DNA of 64,000 nt from an uncultured Pelagibacteraceae bacterium (lineage in GTDB: Bacteria; Pseudomonadota; Alphaproteobacteria; Pelagibacterales; Pelagibacteraceae). Position 1 is the first letter of the stretch. Each line of letters opens with the position of its first letter. The notes under the pieces were generated by a model. The model did not search any database and was not told where the DNA came from. It saw nothing but the letters and a program-made list of their open reading frames with translations. A program made the translations under genes and the position numbers. Of this stretch, positions 39,013-50,284 are shown piece by piece. The stretch is taken from NCBI GenBank assembly GCA_902594655.1, contig CACJMW010000002.1:1-64000 (forward strand), written 5' to 3'.

Positions 39013-40429
39013 CGCCGTTTTTGTATAAAATTTTATTTTTAAGGTTATCTATTTTTATATTTAATTCATTATCTTGTTTTCTTAATTTTTCGATCGTTTT
39101 TACAGAATGTATAACTGTTGTATGATCTCTATTCGAAAAACATCTACCAATTTCAGGTAGGGACTTTGATGTCAGCATTTTAGCTAGGTATATTGCTGTT
39201 TGTCTAGGCCTAACTAAATATCTTGATCTTCTTGATGAAAGCATTTCGTTCTTACTTATTTTAAAACTTTGACAAACCATTGTCTGAATATCGTCAATGG
39301 TTACTTTATTTTCATTAATGTTTAATAAATCTTTTAATATAATCCTTGTTTCAGATAAATTAGGAACTCTATTATATATTCTAGAAAAGGATACAATTCG
39401 ATTTAATGCACCTACTAGTTCCCTCACACTTGATTTTATTTCTAAACATATAAAATTTTGTACATCTTCGGAAATATCTATTTTATTACTATTTAAAATA
39501 CTTAGATCTGATATTTTTTTCTTCACTATTTCTGCCCTCAAATTTAAATCTGGATTTTGAATATCAACAACTAAGCCCCCTGAAAATCTTGATCTAATTC
39601 TTTCTTGGATTCTGCTTAATTTATTCGGAGGTCGGTCTGCAGTTAAAACTATTTGAGACCCTTTATCTAATAAAGTACTGAATGTGTGAAAAAATTCCTC
39701 TTGCAAGGCTTCTTTTCCATTCATGAATTGAATATCATCAATCAATAATACATCTGTATTTCTAAAGTAATCTTTGAATTTAATCATTTCATTTGATTTG
39801 ATTGATTTTACAAAATGATACATGAATCTTTCTGCAGAAATAAACATAACTTTTTTATCTTTTTTAAGACTAAAACCAATAGAATTTAATAGATGAGTTT
39901 TGCCCATACCTACACCTGAATATAAATAGAGAGGATTATAGTTAGAAATACTTTCTGTAACTTTTTTAGAAGCTTCGTAAGCAAGGTTATTACTTGAGCC
40001 AACTACAAAATTATCAAAATTTTTGTTTGGATCAATTCTATTATATTGACCAAAAGAATCTTTGGTAAAAGCTAAATTTGCATCAATAACATTACCAGTG
40101 TTATTTATTACATTAGAAGTATTATTTTCATCGAGTGTAATTTTTGAAACAGTATTTATTTTAAATTCAATTCTATTAATGTTTTTATTATGAGATTTAA
40201 TAATCTGAATAACATTATCTAAATATCTTGAGGTAATCCAATCCCTAATAAATCTTGTAGGAACAGAAATCAACAAATTGTCTAAGTTAATTTCTAGAAG
40301 ATTCATTTTTTTTAACCAGCTTTCGAAAACATCATTTCCAAATTTTGTTTTAAAATCTTCTTGAACTAGGTCCCAATTTAAAGTTTCATCTTTTTTTTGA
40401 TTTAAATTTTGATTAAGTGAATTTTTCAT
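39002..40429 (-). CDS. dnaA: Chromosomal replication initiator DnaA
   Basis: 475 residues. The N-terminal helicase-loading domain I is followed by a variable linker (about 95-135), the AAA+ domain with SGVGMGKTHLLNSIG (Walker A) and VLLIDDIQF (Walker B), and the C-terminal DnaA-box-binding domain ending CFSNRDHTTVIHSVKTI. It opens the origin and controls initiation. Located after rpsT, the common alphaproteobacterial order, with a 237-bp AT-rich gap before it. Confidence 0.97.
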   Translation of the reverse strand: MKNSLNQNLNQKKDETLNWDLVQEDFKTKFGNDVFESWLKKMNLLEINLDNLLISVPTRFIRDWITSRYLDNVIQIIKSHNKNINRIEFKINTVSKITLDENNTSNVINNTGNVIDANLAFTKDSFGQYNRIDPNKNFDNFVVGSSNNLAYEASKKVTESISNYNPLYLYSGVGMGKTHLLNSIGFSLKKDKKVMFISAERFMYHFVKSIKSNEMIKFKDYFRNTDVLLIDDIQFMNGKEALQEEFFHTFSTLLDKGSQIVLTADRPPNKLSRIQERIRSRFSGGLVVDIQNPDLNLRAEIVKKKISDLSILNSNKIDISEDVQNFICLEIKSSVRELVGALNRIVSFSRIYNRVPNLSETRIILKDLLNINENKVTIDDIQTMVCQSFKISKNEMLSSRRSRYLVRPRQTAIYLAKMLTSKSLPEIGRCFSNRDHTTVIHSVKTIEKLRKQDNELNIKIDNLKNKILYKNGDEI

Positions 40430-40666
40430 TCAAACCTTTTAAATCTTAAATAATTATTTTATGCAAATGATAAATTTTATTTTATAAAAAAAAATGTAAT
40501 CCTTAATTGAAAATTTTTTTTTAAAAATAAAATCTTAGATTGAATTGGTTTTTAAAAAAAATAGAGGTTGTAAATTTTATTATTAAAAGTTATATCAAAT
40601 TTGTTTACTTAATATTTTATATATTTAGTATTTAGAGATACAAATAAATACAACTAGTTGATTCAA
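40430..40666. other. 237-bp AT-rich spacer between rpsT and dnaA
   Basis: No gene or hairpin terminator is visible. One near-match to a DnaA box, TTATGCAAA (40459-40467), lies 30 bp before the dnaA start, which could allow autoregulation. There is no cluster of boxes of the kind expected at an origin, so this is not a convincing oriC. A weak promoter for dnaA on the minus strand is possible here. Confidence 0.4.
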
Positions 40667-40927
40667 TTAAAGAGCGTTAACTCTTTTTGTGATCCTTGAG
40701 ACATTTCTTGACGCATTTTGTTTTTTAATTACGCCAGTTTTGGCAATTTTCATCAACTCAGAATTTAGTTTTGGTAGAAATACCAAGGCCGCTTTTTTAT
40801 CTTTTTTTTCAATTAAAAGGTTAATTTGCTTAATTGCATTTCTATATCTGCTTTTTCTAGACTTATTAACCAAAGTCTGTCTTTGGATTCTTCTGTTTGT
40901 TTTAATTGCTGATTTAGTATTCGCCAT
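40667..40927 (-). CDS. rpsT: 30S ribosomal protein S20
   Basis: 86 residues starting MANTKSAIKTNRRIQRQ, the S20 signature, rich in basic residues, with KKDKKAALVFLPKLNSELM and the ending SRNVSRITKRVNAL. Binds 16S rRNA at the base of the small subunit. A good promoter lies just upstream at 40937-40965, and transcription probably starts within a few bases of the ATG. Confidence 0.97.
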   Translation of the reverse strand: MANTKSAIKTNRRIQRQTLVNKSRKSRYRNAIKQINLLIEKKDKKAALVFLPKLNSELMKIAKTGVIKKQNASRNVSRITKRVNAL

Positions 40928-40936
40928 CTGCGCGAT

Positions 40937-40965
40937 TGTATAGCTTGCTTATTTTATATGGTCAA
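40937..40965 (-). promoter_or_regulatory. Candidate rpsT promoter, near-leaderless
   Basis: Minus-strand TTGACC (40960-40965) and TATACA (40937-40942) are 17 bp apart. The predicted start is about 40930, only a few bases before the ATG at 40927, and no ribosome-binding site is seen between, so the message may be leaderless or nearly so. Confidence 0.45.
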
Positions 40966-40978
40966 TTAATTTTTTTAA

Positions 40979-41842
40979 TCATTTTTGGCAATTATTACAC
41001 ATGTAAGTAGACCTATTTGAAATATTTAACTTTATAATTGTGCCTGAGCATAATTTATTTTTACACTTTTCATTTTCTCTGTCATACGCTCGAAATTCTT
41101 TCTGATATGTGCCTTGACTACCTTTTATAGAATAAAAGTTATTTATCGTCGACCCTCCCTTTTGAATTGCATGTTTAAGTACTTTTTTTGAATAGAATAT
41201 AATCTTATTTATTTCTTTATCAATTAGTTTGCCAGACAATTTAAGTGGGTTTACTTTTGAAAAATTTAAAATTTCATTTGCGTATATATTGCCAATTCCA
41301 GATACAAAACTTTGATCAATTAAAGTATTTTTAATGTTTTTTGTTTTTTTATAAAAGTAATTTCTTACATACTTTAAATTAAAATTCTTTCCAAATGGTT
41401 CAGGGCCAAATCTTCTAAAATAATTTTTTAAATTTTTTTGCCCTTTGATAAGTTTAATAAACCCAAACTTTCGAGGATCATTAAAAATGATTGAAAAACT
41501 TTTAAAATTAAAAAAAATATGATTATGTTTTTTTGGAAGATTTTTTGAATGATAAAAACTTAAATTTGTATTTTGAGGATTGTATTTATTTTTTACTATA
41601 TGTAATGTACCTGACATTCCTAGATGAACTATTAAAAACAAATTATTTTTAAACTCAATGACAACATATTTTGATATTCTATTGACATTTAAAATTTTAA
41701 GATGAGACAATTTTTTTGATAGGTTTTCAGGAACTGGAAATCTTAGTTTTTTATTTTTAACTATTATTTTTGATAAACTTTTATTTAGTATATATTTTTC
41801 TAGTGACTGTTTTACTACTTCTACTTCTGGTAATTCTGGCAT
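40979..41842 (-). CDS. mutM: Formamidopyrimidine-DNA glycosylase
   Basis: 287 residues. MPELPEVEVV at the start supplies the catalytic Pro2 and Glu3. GNIYANEILNFSKVNP is the helix-two-turn-helix, and the C-terminal zinc finger is CKNKLCSG then CNNCQK. The enzyme removes 8-oxoguanine and opened-ring purines from DNA. Divergent from ubiE across 35 bp. Part of the mutM-rpsT-dnaA cluster. Confidence 0.95.
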   Translation of the reverse strand: MPELPEVEVVKQSLEKYILNKSLSKIIVKNKKLRFPVPENLSKKLSHLKILNVNRISKYVVIEFKNNLFLIVHLGMSGTLHIVKNKYNPQNTNLSFYHSKNLPKKHNHIFFNFKSFSIIFNDPRKFGFIKLIKGQKNLKNYFRRFGPEPFGKNFNLKYVRNYFYKKTKNIKNTLIDQSFVSGIGNIYANEILNFSKVNPLKLSGKLIDKEINKIIFYSKKVLKHAIQKGGSTINNFYSIKGSQGTYQKEFRAYDRENEKCKNKLCSGTIIKLNISNRSTYMCNNCQK

Positions 41843-41877
41843 ATCAGACTATATTAATAAAAAATTTAAAAATAAAT

Positions 41878-42582
41878 ATGCAACAAAAGCTACAAAATAC
41901 AAAAAATCTAGTATCTGACGTATTTGATAAAGTTTATGATAAATATGATCTAATGAACAATTTAATGTCTTTGGGTGTTCATAATTCTTGGAAAAAACAA
42001 TTGATATATTCTATGAAACCAAAAAGGAATAAAAAATTAATAGATGTTGCATGTGGTACTGGTGATATTGCAAAATTATTTTCTGATGCAACATACAGTA
42101 AATCAAAAGTACAATGTGTTGATCCAAATAAAAAAATGGTTTCGCTTGGAAAAAGAAAACTAAGAAATTATAAAAATATAAATTGGAAAATTGCATCAGC
42201 TGAGAAGTTGCCGTTTGAGGACTCACAATTTGACTATTATGTCATCAGTTTTGGTTTAAGAAATACAAAAAATTTAAATAAAGCTTTATCGGAAGCATTT
42301 AGGGTATTAAAAAGGGGAGGAAGATTTTTTTGTCTAGAATTTTCTAAAATTAACAACGATTATTTAGATTTTATTTATAAGAATTATTCAAAGTTAATAC
42401 CAGTAATTGGTGAATTAATTGTTGGGGATAAAAAACCATATGAGTATTTAATACAAAGTATTAATGAATTTGTTGATCAAGAACAGCTACTTCAATTAAT
42501 GAAGAAAAGTAGATTTGATAAATGCACTTATTTAAATTTAAATGGTGGTATTGTAGCATTGCATAGTGCTTGGAAAATATAA
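41878..42582 (+). CDS. ubiE: Ubiquinone/menaquinone methyltransferase UbiE
   Basis: 234 residues from the ATG at 41878 (an upstream in-frame extension runs back into mutM and is rejected). Motif YDKYDLMNNLMSLGVHNSWK is the UbiE start, DVACGTGDIAKL is the SAM-binding loop and FGLRNTKNLNKAL is the family's second signature. It performs the C-methylation in ubiquinone synthesis. The stop overlaps the ubiB ATG by one base (TAATG). Confidence 0.95.
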   Translation: MQQKLQNTKNLVSDVFDKVYDKYDLMNNLMSLGVHNSWKKQLIYSMKPKRNKKLIDVACGTGDIAKLFSDATYSKSKVQCVDPNKKMVSLGKRKLRNYKNINWKIASAEKLPFEDSQFDYYVISFGLRNTKNLNKALSEAFRVLKRGGRFFCLEFSKINNDYLDFIYKNYSKLIPVIGELIVGDKKPYEYLIQSINEFVDQEQLLQLMKKSRFDKCTYLNLNGGIVALHSAWKI

Positions 42583-44144
42583 TGATAAGAAAAATAATAA
42601 CTTTATTTAAAATTGGAAGAAAACTAGCTTTATCTGATGCTTTAAATATAGTTTCAAAAGTTTATAAAGTCCCAATCTTAATAAAAATTTTTTTTAGTGT
42701 TTTAGGCCTTTTTGGAAAAAAAAGCTTTAATCAAAATTATAACGAAGAGGAGAGACTATGCAGATCAATGGAGTCTATGGGAATTACATTCATAAAACTT
42801 GGTCAATTTTTAGCAACAAGACCCGATATTATTGGAGAAAAATTATCAGAACAATTACAAACACTACAAGATAAAGTGCCAGCATTTTCAAGAGATCTTG
42901 CTTTAAATGAAATTAAATATGGAGTCGGTATTGATAATTATAAAGATTATTTAAATATTTCTGAACCAATCGCTGCTGCTTCTATTGCACAAGTACATAA
43001 AGCTCAAATAAAACATGATGGAATTTTAAAAGAAGTAGCTATTAAAGTTTTAAGACCAAATATTAAAAAAGTCTTTAATGAAGAAATAGAGGCATTAATG
43101 CTACTTGCTTATTTGATTGAGTCATTAATAAAAAAAACAAAAAGGCTAAAGCTTTTAGAAGTTGTTTTTTTATTAAAAGAAATAACAAATCATGAAATGG
43201 ATTTGAGATTTGAAGCTGCGGCAGCAAATGAATTTTATGAAAATACAAGAAACGATGTTGGTTTTAAAATTCCAAAAATATACTGGAAGCTTACAAGCGA
43301 TAATGTTTTAACCTTAGATTGGGTTGATGCTATTTCGATTAGAGAGGTAAAAAAAATTAGTACTCTTGGTGTTAATCTAAAAAAGTTGGCAAGAGATATT
43401 ATTCAACACTTTCTAAGACATGCAGTTAGAGATGGATACTTTCATGCAGATATGCATCAAGGAAATTTACTTGTAGATAATAGTGGACAATTAATTTTTA
43501 TTGATTTTGGTATTATGGGTAGAATTGATAAAATAAATCGGAGATTTTTAGCAGAAATATTATATGGATTTATTAAAAGAGATTATAAAAAAGTAGCTCA
43601 GGTGCATATAGCTGCAGGCCTAGTGCCTCAAAATGTTAATTCTGAGGAGTTAGCACAAGCTTTAAGATCAATTGGTGAACCAATATTTGGTCAATCAGTA
43701 AAGGATATTTCTGGGGGGAAATTACTTAAACAATTATTTGATATAACGGAAAAGTTTAATATGCAGACACAACCACAATTACTTTTACTTCAAAAAACAA
43801 TGGTAGTTGTGGAAGGTGTTGCAAGAAAACTAGATCCTGATGCAAATATATGGGAAATATCTCAGCCAGTTTTGGAAAAATGGCTTAAAGATACAAAAGA
43901 CCCAATAAATGAAATTGGAAATATTTTAAAAAATACCTCTGAAGTTTTAAAAAAGCTACCTGACTTACCTCAAGTGATGGATAAAGCAAATCAAGCCTTG
44001 ACCTTTTTCGCAAGTGGACAAATTCCGCAAAACTCTAATACTTACTCATCTTTAAATGAAAAAAAAAACGAACTAAAATCTTTCAAAAATCAAAGTATTA
44101 TTGGTTTAATATTTCTTGTAATTTTATCGATCATAGTATTTTAA
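42582..44144 (+). CDS. ubiB: UbiB, ABC1/ADCK-family ubiquinone biosynthesis protein
   Basis: 520 residues from the ATG at 42582. Protein-kinase-like motifs: the Ala-rich loop EPIAAASIAQVHKAQ, the catalytic segment DGYFHADMHQGNLLVD and the metal-binding DFGIMGRID. A C-terminal hydrophobic helix (SIIGLIFLVILSIIVF) anchors it to the membrane. It is an ATPase that supports ubiquinone synthesis, probably by extracting lipid intermediates. Coupled to ubiE and followed by coaBC. Confidence 0.94.
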   Translation: MIRKIITLFKIGRKLALSDALNIVSKVYKVPILIKIFFSVLGLFGKKSFNQNYNEEERLCRSMESMGITFIKLGQFLATRPDIIGEKLSEQLQTLQDKVPAFSRDLALNEIKYGVGIDNYKDYLNISEPIAAASIAQVHKAQIKHDGILKEVAIKVLRPNIKKVFNEEIEALMLLAYLIESLIKKTKRLKLLEVVFLLKEITNHEMDLRFEAAAANEFYENTRNDVGFKIPKIYWKLTSDNVLTLDWVDAISIREVKKISTLGVNLKKLARDIIQHFLRHAVRDGYFHADMHQGNLLVDNSGQLIFIDFGIMGRIDKINRRFLAEILYGFIKRDYKKVAQVHIAAGLVPQNVNSEELAQALRSIGEPIFGQSVKDISGGKLLKQLFDITEKFNMQTQPQLLLLQKTMVVVEGVARKLDPDANIWEISQPVLEKWLKDTKDPINEIGNILKNTSEVLKKLPDLPQVMDKANQALTFFASGQIPQNSNTYSSLNEKKNELKSFKNQSIIGLIFLVILSIIVF

Positions 44145-44151
44145 TTTCAAA

Positions 44152-45363
44152 ATGGAAAATTTGATAAACAAAAAAATACTGTTAGTAATTTGTGGAGGAA
44201 TAGCTGCATATAAGTCTTTAGAATTAATTAGAATCTTTAAAAAAAATAAATGCCAAGTTAAAACTATTCTTACTAGAGGAGCTTTGGAATTTATAACTCC
44301 TCTATCAGTTAGTTCTCTTTCTAATGAAAAAGTTTATACAAATTTATTTGATTTCAAAAATGAAGCAGAAATGGATCATATATCTTTGTCAAGATGGGCG
44401 GATTTAGTATTATTCGCTCCCGTTACAGCAAATAAAATTGCTCAATTAAGTAATGGTTTAGCTGAAGATTTAGCTACTACTATTGCTTTAGCTTCAGATA
44501 AGGATATTTTCCTTGTGCCAGCAATGAATGTAAGAATGTGGGAGAACACCATAACAAAAACTAATATAAAGAAACTTGTTAATTCGAACTATAAAATTAT
44601 AGGTCCAGACATTGGTGAAATGGCTTGTGGAGAATATGGCTCTGGAAAATTTTCTGATCCTGTCAAAATTTCAAATGTATTAAATGATTATTTTAAAAGT
44701 ATTCAAGGGAACAAAAAATTCAAAGCACTTGTAACTGCAGGACCAACTAGAGAGTATATTGATCCAGTAAGATTTATAACAAATAGATCATCTGGAAAGC
44801 AAGGTTATGCAATTGCAAAAGAGCTACAAAAAAATGGTTTTCAAACTACACTTATCTCTGGACCAACGAATCTTGTATCGCCAGATGGCCTTAAATTAGT
44901 TAACGTTAACAGTGCGAATGAAATGTATGAAAAAACTATTGAACACCTTCCAGTGGATGTAGCCATATTTGCAGCTGCGGTTGCAGACTTTAAAATGAAA
45001 GAAATAAGTAATTTTAAAATCAAAAAAGAAAATCTGTCAAATCTAGAAATAGAAAAAACTAAAGATATTCTTGGTCATACTTCAAAACATAACAGTATAA
45101 GACCTAAACTTGTTATAGGATTTGCCGCAGAAACAAATAATTTGAATGAAAACTCAAGAAAAAAATTGATTGAAAAGAATTGTGATTGGGTTGTTGCCAA
45201 TAATGTATCAAATAAAGAAATAGGATTTGATAGCGACTACAATGAAATTAAAATATTTAACAAAAATAATCAAAATATTGATAATATTTCTTTTAATACT
45301 AAGGAAATGATTGCTAAAAGGTTAGTAGAAAAAATTTCTAACGAACTTAAAGCAAATGGTTAA
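44152..45363 (+). CDS. coaBC: Bifunctional phosphopantothenoylcysteine decarboxylase/synthetase
   Basis: 403 residues. The CoaC half has the flavodoxin-like LVICGGIAAYKSLELIRI, the FMN-site PVTANKIAQLSNGLAEDL and PAMNVRMWEN. The CoaB half (from about 185) has VTAGPTREYIDPVRFITN and FAAAVADFKMKE. It carries out two consecutive steps of coenzyme A synthesis. It overlaps dut by 8 bp. Confidence 0.95.
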   Translation: MENLINKKILLVICGGIAAYKSLELIRIFKKNKCQVKTILTRGALEFITPLSVSSLSNEKVYTNLFDFKNEAEMDHISLSRWADLVLFAPVTANKIAQLSNGLAEDLATTIALASDKDIFLVPAMNVRMWENTITKTNIKKLVNSNYKIIGPDIGEMACGEYGSGKFSDPVKISNVLNDYFKSIQGNKKFKALVTAGPTREYIDPVRFITNRSSGKQGYAIAKELQKNGFQTTLISGPTNLVSPDGLKLVNVNSANEMYEKTIEHLPVDVAIFAAAVADFKMKEISNFKIKKENLSNLEIEKTKDILGHTSKHNSIRPKLVIGFAAETNNLNENSRKKLIEKNCDWVVANNVSNKEIGFDSDYNEIKIFNKNNQNIDNISFNTKEMIAKRLVEKISNELKANG

Positions 45364-45793
45364 AATCCTTTTTAAAAAATTAAATTCAAAAGTTAAGCTA
45401 CCAAAATATAAAACTGATGGCTCTTCTGGAATGGATCTAATGGCTTTTATAAACAAACCTATTTCAATAATGCCGCAAAAATCTGAACTAATACCAACTG
45501 GTATATCTATTGCAATCCCAGAAAATACAGAAGTCCAGATTAGACCAAGATCTGGATTAGCGGCTAAAAATTATATTTCTGTTTTAAATACCCCTGGCAC
45601 AATTGATAGTGACTATCGTGGAGAATTAAAAGTTATTCTCTATAATTATGGAACTAAAGAATTTATAGTTAATAATGAGGATAGAATAGCTCAAATGGTG
45701 TTAGTTCCAGTAATCAAAGCTACTTTTGAAGAAGTTGAACAATTACCAGATACAATTAGAGGTGATGGTGGTTTTGGATCTACAGGAAAATGA
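45356..45793 (+). CDS. dut: dUTP diphosphatase
   Basis: 145 residues with the five trimeric dUTPase motifs: GSSGMDLMAF (I), RPRSGLAAKN (II), NTPGTIDSDYRGELKVIL (III), EDRIAQMVLVPV (IV) and RGDGGFGSTG (V). Hydrolyses dUTP to dUMP, preventing uracil incorporation in DNA and feeding thymidylate synthesis. It overlaps coaBC by 8 bp and moeB by 4 bp. Confidence 0.97.
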   Translation: MVKILFKKLNSKVKLPKYKTDGSSGMDLMAFINKPISIMPQKSELIPTGISIAIPENTEVQIRPRSGLAAKNYISVLNTPGTIDSDYRGELKVILYNYGTKEFIVNNEDRIAQMVLVPVIKATFEEVEQLPDTIRGDGGFGSTGK

Positions 45794-46542
45794 GTAGATT
45801 AAACAAAAATTATCTTGATAGATATTCTAGACAAATTGTTTTAAAAAATATTGGTATATCTGGCCAAAAAAAAATTAGTTCATCAAAGGTTTTTATTGTT
45901 GGTGCAGGAGGACTTGGATGTCCAATTGCTAATTTGTTATGTCGAGCAGGTGTAGGTGAAATTGGCGTAATAGATCATGATAAAGTTTCTTTATCAAATT
46001 TAAACAGACAAACTTTGTATAATACAAGTGATATTAACAAATTTAAAGTTTTAGTATTGAAGCAAAAACTTAAAAAAATTAATCCTTTAGTTAAAATTAA
46101 CATATATAAAAAAAAAATTAACGAAAAAAATATAGATAATTTAATTTCAAAATATCAAATTATTGTTGATGCTTCTGATAACTTTAATACTAAATTCTTA
46201 CTAAATAAAAAATCTATTAAGTACAAAAAAAAACTAATTGTAGGTGCAATTAGTAAATTTGACGGGCATATTTTCGTATTCAATTTTATGAATAAAAAAA
46301 GTACATGCTTGAAATGTTTTTACCAAGAAAAGCCTTCTGATGAAATTTTAAACTGCGACCAAGAAGGAATACTTGGAACGAGTGCAAGTGTGGTTGGATC
46401 TTTGCAAGCTAACGAAATTTTAAAAGCAATTATTGGATCAAAAAATGTTTTGGAAAATTCAATATTGATTTTAAATACATTTAATTTAAAGATAAGAATT
46501 GTTAAATTCAGGAAAATTAAAAATTGTATATGCGACCTATAA
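45790..46542 (+). CDS. moeB: Sulfur-carrier adenylyltransferase (MoeB/ThiF/HesA family)
   Basis: 250 residues. E1-like fold: VFIVGAGGLGCPIANLL (nucleotide loop), DHDKVSLSNLNRQ and the VDASDNFNTKFLLN segment. The zinc Cys pairs are TCLKC and NCIC (the last residues are KNCICDL). The Cys of NCDQEGILGTS is the likely thiol used in sulfur transfer. It activates the C-terminal Gly of a MoaD- or ThiS-type carrier. No rhodanese domain. With the pathway partners elsewhere, MoeB and ThiF cannot be separated. Confidence 0.85.
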   Translation: MSRLNKNYLDRYSRQIVLKNIGISGQKKISSSKVFIVGAGGLGCPIANLLCRAGVGEIGVIDHDKVSLSNLNRQTLYNTSDINKFKVLVLKQKLKKINPLVKINIYKKKINEKNIDNLISKYQIIVDASDNFNTKFLLNKKSIKYKKKLIVGAISKFDGHIFVFNFMNKKSTCLKCFYQEKPSDEILNCDQEGILGTSASVVGSLQANEILKAIIGSKNVLENSILILNTFNLKIRIVKFRKIKNCICDL

Positions 46543-46979
46543 TTATTTCCATTACTTTTTTTTTAGTGATTTTTTTAACACAAATTAGTTTTGCTGAAGA
46601 ATTTTTAATGTTAAAAAATAACAAAGTAAATGTCAGATACGGTCCAAGTTTTGAACATCCAATTAAATATGTTTATTTAAAAAAATATTTGCCTATAAAA
46701 ATTATTGATAAAAAAGAAAATTTTAGAAGAATAATTGATCATAAACATAACAGTGGATGGATACACACTTCTCAGTTAAAAAAATCCTCCTCAGTTATTT
46801 TAACAGAAAATCAGTTTATATTTAATAAACCTACTCAATTTTCAAAACCAATTGCTGTTGCTAAAAAGGGTAAACTTATTTTAATTTCAAAATGCAAAGA
46901 TAATTGGTGTAAAACCAAAAATGAAAGTATCTCGGGATGGCTTTTATTTAATAATTTTTGGGGAAAATTGCCTAATTAA
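46530..46979 (+). CDS. Exported SH3-domain protein
   Basis: 149 residues from the ATG at 46530; a TTG two codons earlier is less likely. A signal peptide (IIISITFFLVIFLTQISFAEE, cut near residue 22) is followed by an SH3b domain (LKNNKVNVRYGPSFEHPI) and a second half with GKLILISKCKDNWCKTKNE. Bacterial SH3 domains of this type often bind peptidoglycan. It overlaps the moeB end by 13 bp; the 3' end overlaps the convergent hydroxylase gene by 8 bp. Periplasmic location inferred. Confidence 0.8.
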   Translation: MRPIIISITFFLVIFLTQISFAEEFLMLKNNKVNVRYGPSFEHPIKYVYLKKYLPIKIIDKKENFRRIIDHKHNSGWIHTSQLKKSSSVILTENQFIFNKPTQFSKPIAVAKKGKLILISKCKDNWCKTKNESISGWLLFNNFWGKLPN

Positions 46980-47565
46980 AAGGATCCTCTAAAACACAAG
47001 CCACAAGATGAACTCTTGCTTGCTCACCGCCATTAAAAAAATTATGAAATTTTTTGTTATTTGTGATTGTTGCTGTTCCATCAGCAGGCATATGTTTAGC
47101 AACGTTTTCGATTACCATCATGCATCCTTTGTTAGTGACAATTGGTATATGTAATCTGGGTTCTGGATCTTTATGCCAACTCAAGGTGGATCTAGGTTCT
47201 TTTAACAAAAGTCTTACTCTGCCAAGTTTGAACTTGGCTTTTAAAGTCTCATAAACTTCTTTAAAATAGGTGTTCTCAAACTCTGGAACAAGCTCAGTAT
47301 ATTTTGACTCATCTATATCTATATCTCTTGAAACTTCTTTTCCTGTCTCATCAGCTATTGTCCAGTATTTTCCTCTTACATTATTGCCCTCAACAGAGCT
47401 TTTGTCATTTGGAACTCTATTGAGCGAGATAGCACCAAAATGCGTTACACCAGGAGACTTAAATTTTTTTATCTCCAAAACTTTTTCAAGATCTTTTCTT
47501 AGTTTTGAAATATCAAATTTTAAATCTGGTACTTGATAAAAATCTTCAAAACTCATTTCCGCCAT
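46972..47565 (-). CDS. Aspartyl/asparaginyl beta-hydroxylase-like dioxygenase
   Basis: 197 residues. WHKDPEPRLHIPIVTN has the H-x-D and R-x-H elements of the Asp_Arg_Hydrox family, Fe(II)/2-oxoglutarate oxygenases, and ARVHLVACVLED near the end supplies the distal His. The start is ATG at 47565, 14 bp after the katG stop on the same strand, so both genes probably share the katG promoter. The protein substrate is unknown. No signal peptide. Confidence 0.75.
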   Translation of the reverse strand: MAEMSFEDFYQVPDLKFDISKLRKDLEKVLEIKKFKSPGVTHFGAISLNRVPNDKSSVEGNNVRGKYWTIADETGKEVSRDIDIDESKYTELVPEFENTYFKEVYETLKAKFKLGRVRLLLKEPRSTLSWHKDPEPRLHIPIVTNKGCMMVIENVAKHMPADGTATITNNKKFHNFFNGGEQARVHLVACVLEDPFN

Positions 47566-47579
47566 AAGTTTATTCCTTG

Positions 47580-49802
<2,223 letters not shown>

Positions 49803-49814
49803 CTATTTATTAAA

Positions 49815-49843
49815 AATATATGATTTAAAATAATCAAAGTCAA
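49815..49843 (-). promoter_or_regulatory. katG promoter
   Basis: Minus-strand TTGACT (49838-49843) and TATATT (49815-49820) are separated by exactly 17 bp. The start of transcription would be near 49808, so the leader is about 18 nt and contains the GGAGG ribosome-binding site. The operator at 49845-49867 ends one base upstream of the -35 box. Confidence 0.6.
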
Positions 49844-49844
49844 G

Positions 49845-49867
49845 TAGTTTAGAATGATTATAAACTA
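49845..49867. promoter_or_regulatory. Fur-family operator (ICE/PerR-box-like) upstream of katG
   Basis: 23-bp inverted repeat: TAGTTTAGAA, three bases, TTATAAACTA. The core is TTTAGAA-N3-TTATAAA, one mismatch from the rhizobial Irr control element (TTTAGAA-N3-TTCTAAA), and also close to the Bacillus PerR box. It overlaps the irr stop codon (49865-49867) and lies just upstream of the katG -35, an activator-type position. It nearly equals the reverse complement of the site at 50284-50306. Confidence 0.7.
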
Positions 49868-50284
49868 GATATTCTTAGAAATTTTGAATGTTACTTCTAT
49901 ATCCTCAATTTTTTTTCCACTTGGAGGCGTTGGTATTTTCTTCAATTCAACTTCTTCACTATTTATATCAATAAGTTCTTTTGTTTGCTCATCATAAAAG
50001 TGGTGATGCAAAGAGGTATTTGTATCATAGAATGAATTTTCATTTCCTAAATTAATTTCTTTTAAGTAACCTTTTTTTTGAAATGCATGTATTGTATTAT
50101 AGACAGTTGCTAATGAAATTTTTTCATTGTGGAGATTTTTAATAATTTTCATTAGATCACTAATTGAAAAATGAAAAGTTTTATCTCTATCAAAAAGGGC
50201 TTCGCAAATTTTAATTCTTTGTTTTGTAGGTCTTAACCCAGAATTTCTTAGTTTTTTTATATAATTTGCTTCACGGTTAGACAT
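49865..50284 (-). CDS. irr: Fur-family regulator, Irr type
   Basis: 139 residues. The winged-helix part has GLRPTKQRIKICEALF and the recognition helix ISLATVYNTIHAF; the dimer domain has FYDTNTSLHHHFYD with three His at 93-95, as in rhizobial Irr. There are no CxxC zinc motifs, unlike typical Fur and PerR. Irr senses heme/iron in rhizobia. It is divergent from fabA-fabB-fabI, the usual alphaproteobacterial partner, and upstream of katG. Its start codon overlaps an operator, so autorepression is likely. Irr is favoured over PerR but not proven. Confidence 0.85.
   Translation of the reverse strand: MSNREANYIKKLRNSGLRPTKQRIKICEALFDRDKTFHFSISDLMKIIKNLHNEKISLATVYNTIHAFQKKGYLKEINLGNENSFYDTNTSLHHHFYDEQTKELIDINSEEVELKKIPTPPSGKKIEDIEVTFKISKNI

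Noticed and set aside
40430..40666. Chromosome origin next to dnaA
   Set aside because: Only one imperfect DnaA box was found, with no box cluster or clear unwinding element beyond general AT-richness.
41770..41877. Upstream extension of UbiE with a hydrophobic start
   Set aside because: It overlaps the mutM start on the other strand, and normal UbiE begins near 41878.
49865..50284. PerR instead of Irr for the Fur-family gene
   Set aside because: Operator cores also resemble PerR boxes, but the HHH motif, lack of CxxC pairs and the fabA-fabB-fabI neighbours favour Irr. Kept as an alternative.
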